Source of the DNA: UBA2330 sp035443185
Lineage (GTDB): Bacteria; Bacteroidota; Ignavibacteria; Tepidaquicellales; Tepidaquicellaceae
NCBI GenBank assembly: GCA_035443185.1
Contig: DAORRV010000008.1
Location: forward strand, 6,043 to 70,042
DNA length: 64,000 nt
Reading direction: 5' to 3'
Shown: in pieces, positions 63,822 to 64,000 of the stretch
How positions within the stretch are numbered: the first letter of the stretch is position 1
How the letters are laid out: the number at the start of each line of letters is the position of its first letter
Position numbers and translations under genes: made by a program
The notes under the pieces: generated by a model
What the model saw: the letters and a program-made list of their open reading frames with translations, nothing else
What the model was told of the DNA's origin: nothing
Database searches by the model: none

Positions 63822-64000
63822 TAAGTAATTTAATTTTTAACAAATTAATTAAATAAACTTTCTTATTCAATTTTAAATTTATTGAATAGGATATTTAGAA
63901 TAAATATTTATTAAGATTCTTTTCAATAAATTCCAACTAAACTGAAGACCTTTTTAGCATTATTTTTTATTTTTCATTTCGATATTAAAAATTGTAAATT

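Overview
This window is AT-rich, densely coded bacterial chromosome, about one third GC by eye. It carries a type IX secretion sortase and shuttle pair (porU-porV), a secreted protein with a type IX C-terminal sorting domain, PorV-family barrels, very few Shine-Dalgarno sequences, many TTG starts and a Thermus-like IleRS. Together these point to the Bacteroidota/Ignavibacteria/Chlorobi group. An Ignavibacteria-like organism is my inference; there is no rRNA here to settle it. I see no rRNA, tRNA, CRISPR array, phage or insertion sequence. One run of 100 N (61711-61810) shows this is a draft assembly.

Layout. 1-6153 holds the 3' part of an Fe-S oxidoreductase, metK, a CysZ-like membrane protein overlapping a tiny peptidase-like protein, and purL. 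6223-9854 holds a secreted barrel-like protein and an MCE/Mla-type lipid transporter (permease, ATPase, substrate-binding protein). 9951-12330 is the acpP-fabF-rnc cluster. 12596-21022 is the type IX region: porU, porV and a large sorted protein whose M6-peptidase zinc motif is destroyed. 21088-26869 holds a glycosyltransferase, then a leftward run of a barrel protein, a DUF2520 protein, dtd, prmC and an amidohydrolase-like lipoprotein lacking its metal-binding histidines. 27018-32513 holds a MerR regulator, an AlkX-like protein and a MarR-controlled stress operon (marR, YceI lipoprotein, pirin, FMN reductase, PIG-L deacetylase). 32556-40351 is an oligopeptide ABC system with two tandem substrate-binding lipoproteins but no OppD here.

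40646-46521 holds envelope genes: DedA, a flippase-like protein, lolA, two tandem DUF3108 proteins and an S41 protease. After a 674-bp non-coding stretch comes a PorV/PorQ-family protein. Next is a cyanophycin locus: isoaspartyl peptidase, cyanophycin synthetase and cyanophycinase. It is followed by an unpaired transketolase N-terminal half, plsY and a DUF1460 cell-wall amidase. 55541-58122 holds a GNAT enzyme and an ECF sigma / anti-sigma-like / Spy-like cassette. The window ends with ileS, a lysine-tailed DksA/TraR protein interrupted by the gap, lspA with an acidic tail and a dicluster ferredoxin.

Best leads. The IleRS carries GIHH in place of the HIGH signature. Two enzyme-family proteins, and a third less clearly, have lost active-site residues. 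The assembly gap is flanked by an identical 55-bp repeat and collapses in frame. Two seven-base tandem repeats lie in intergenic DNA, one abutting a start codon. A pair of palindromes sits in front of marR.
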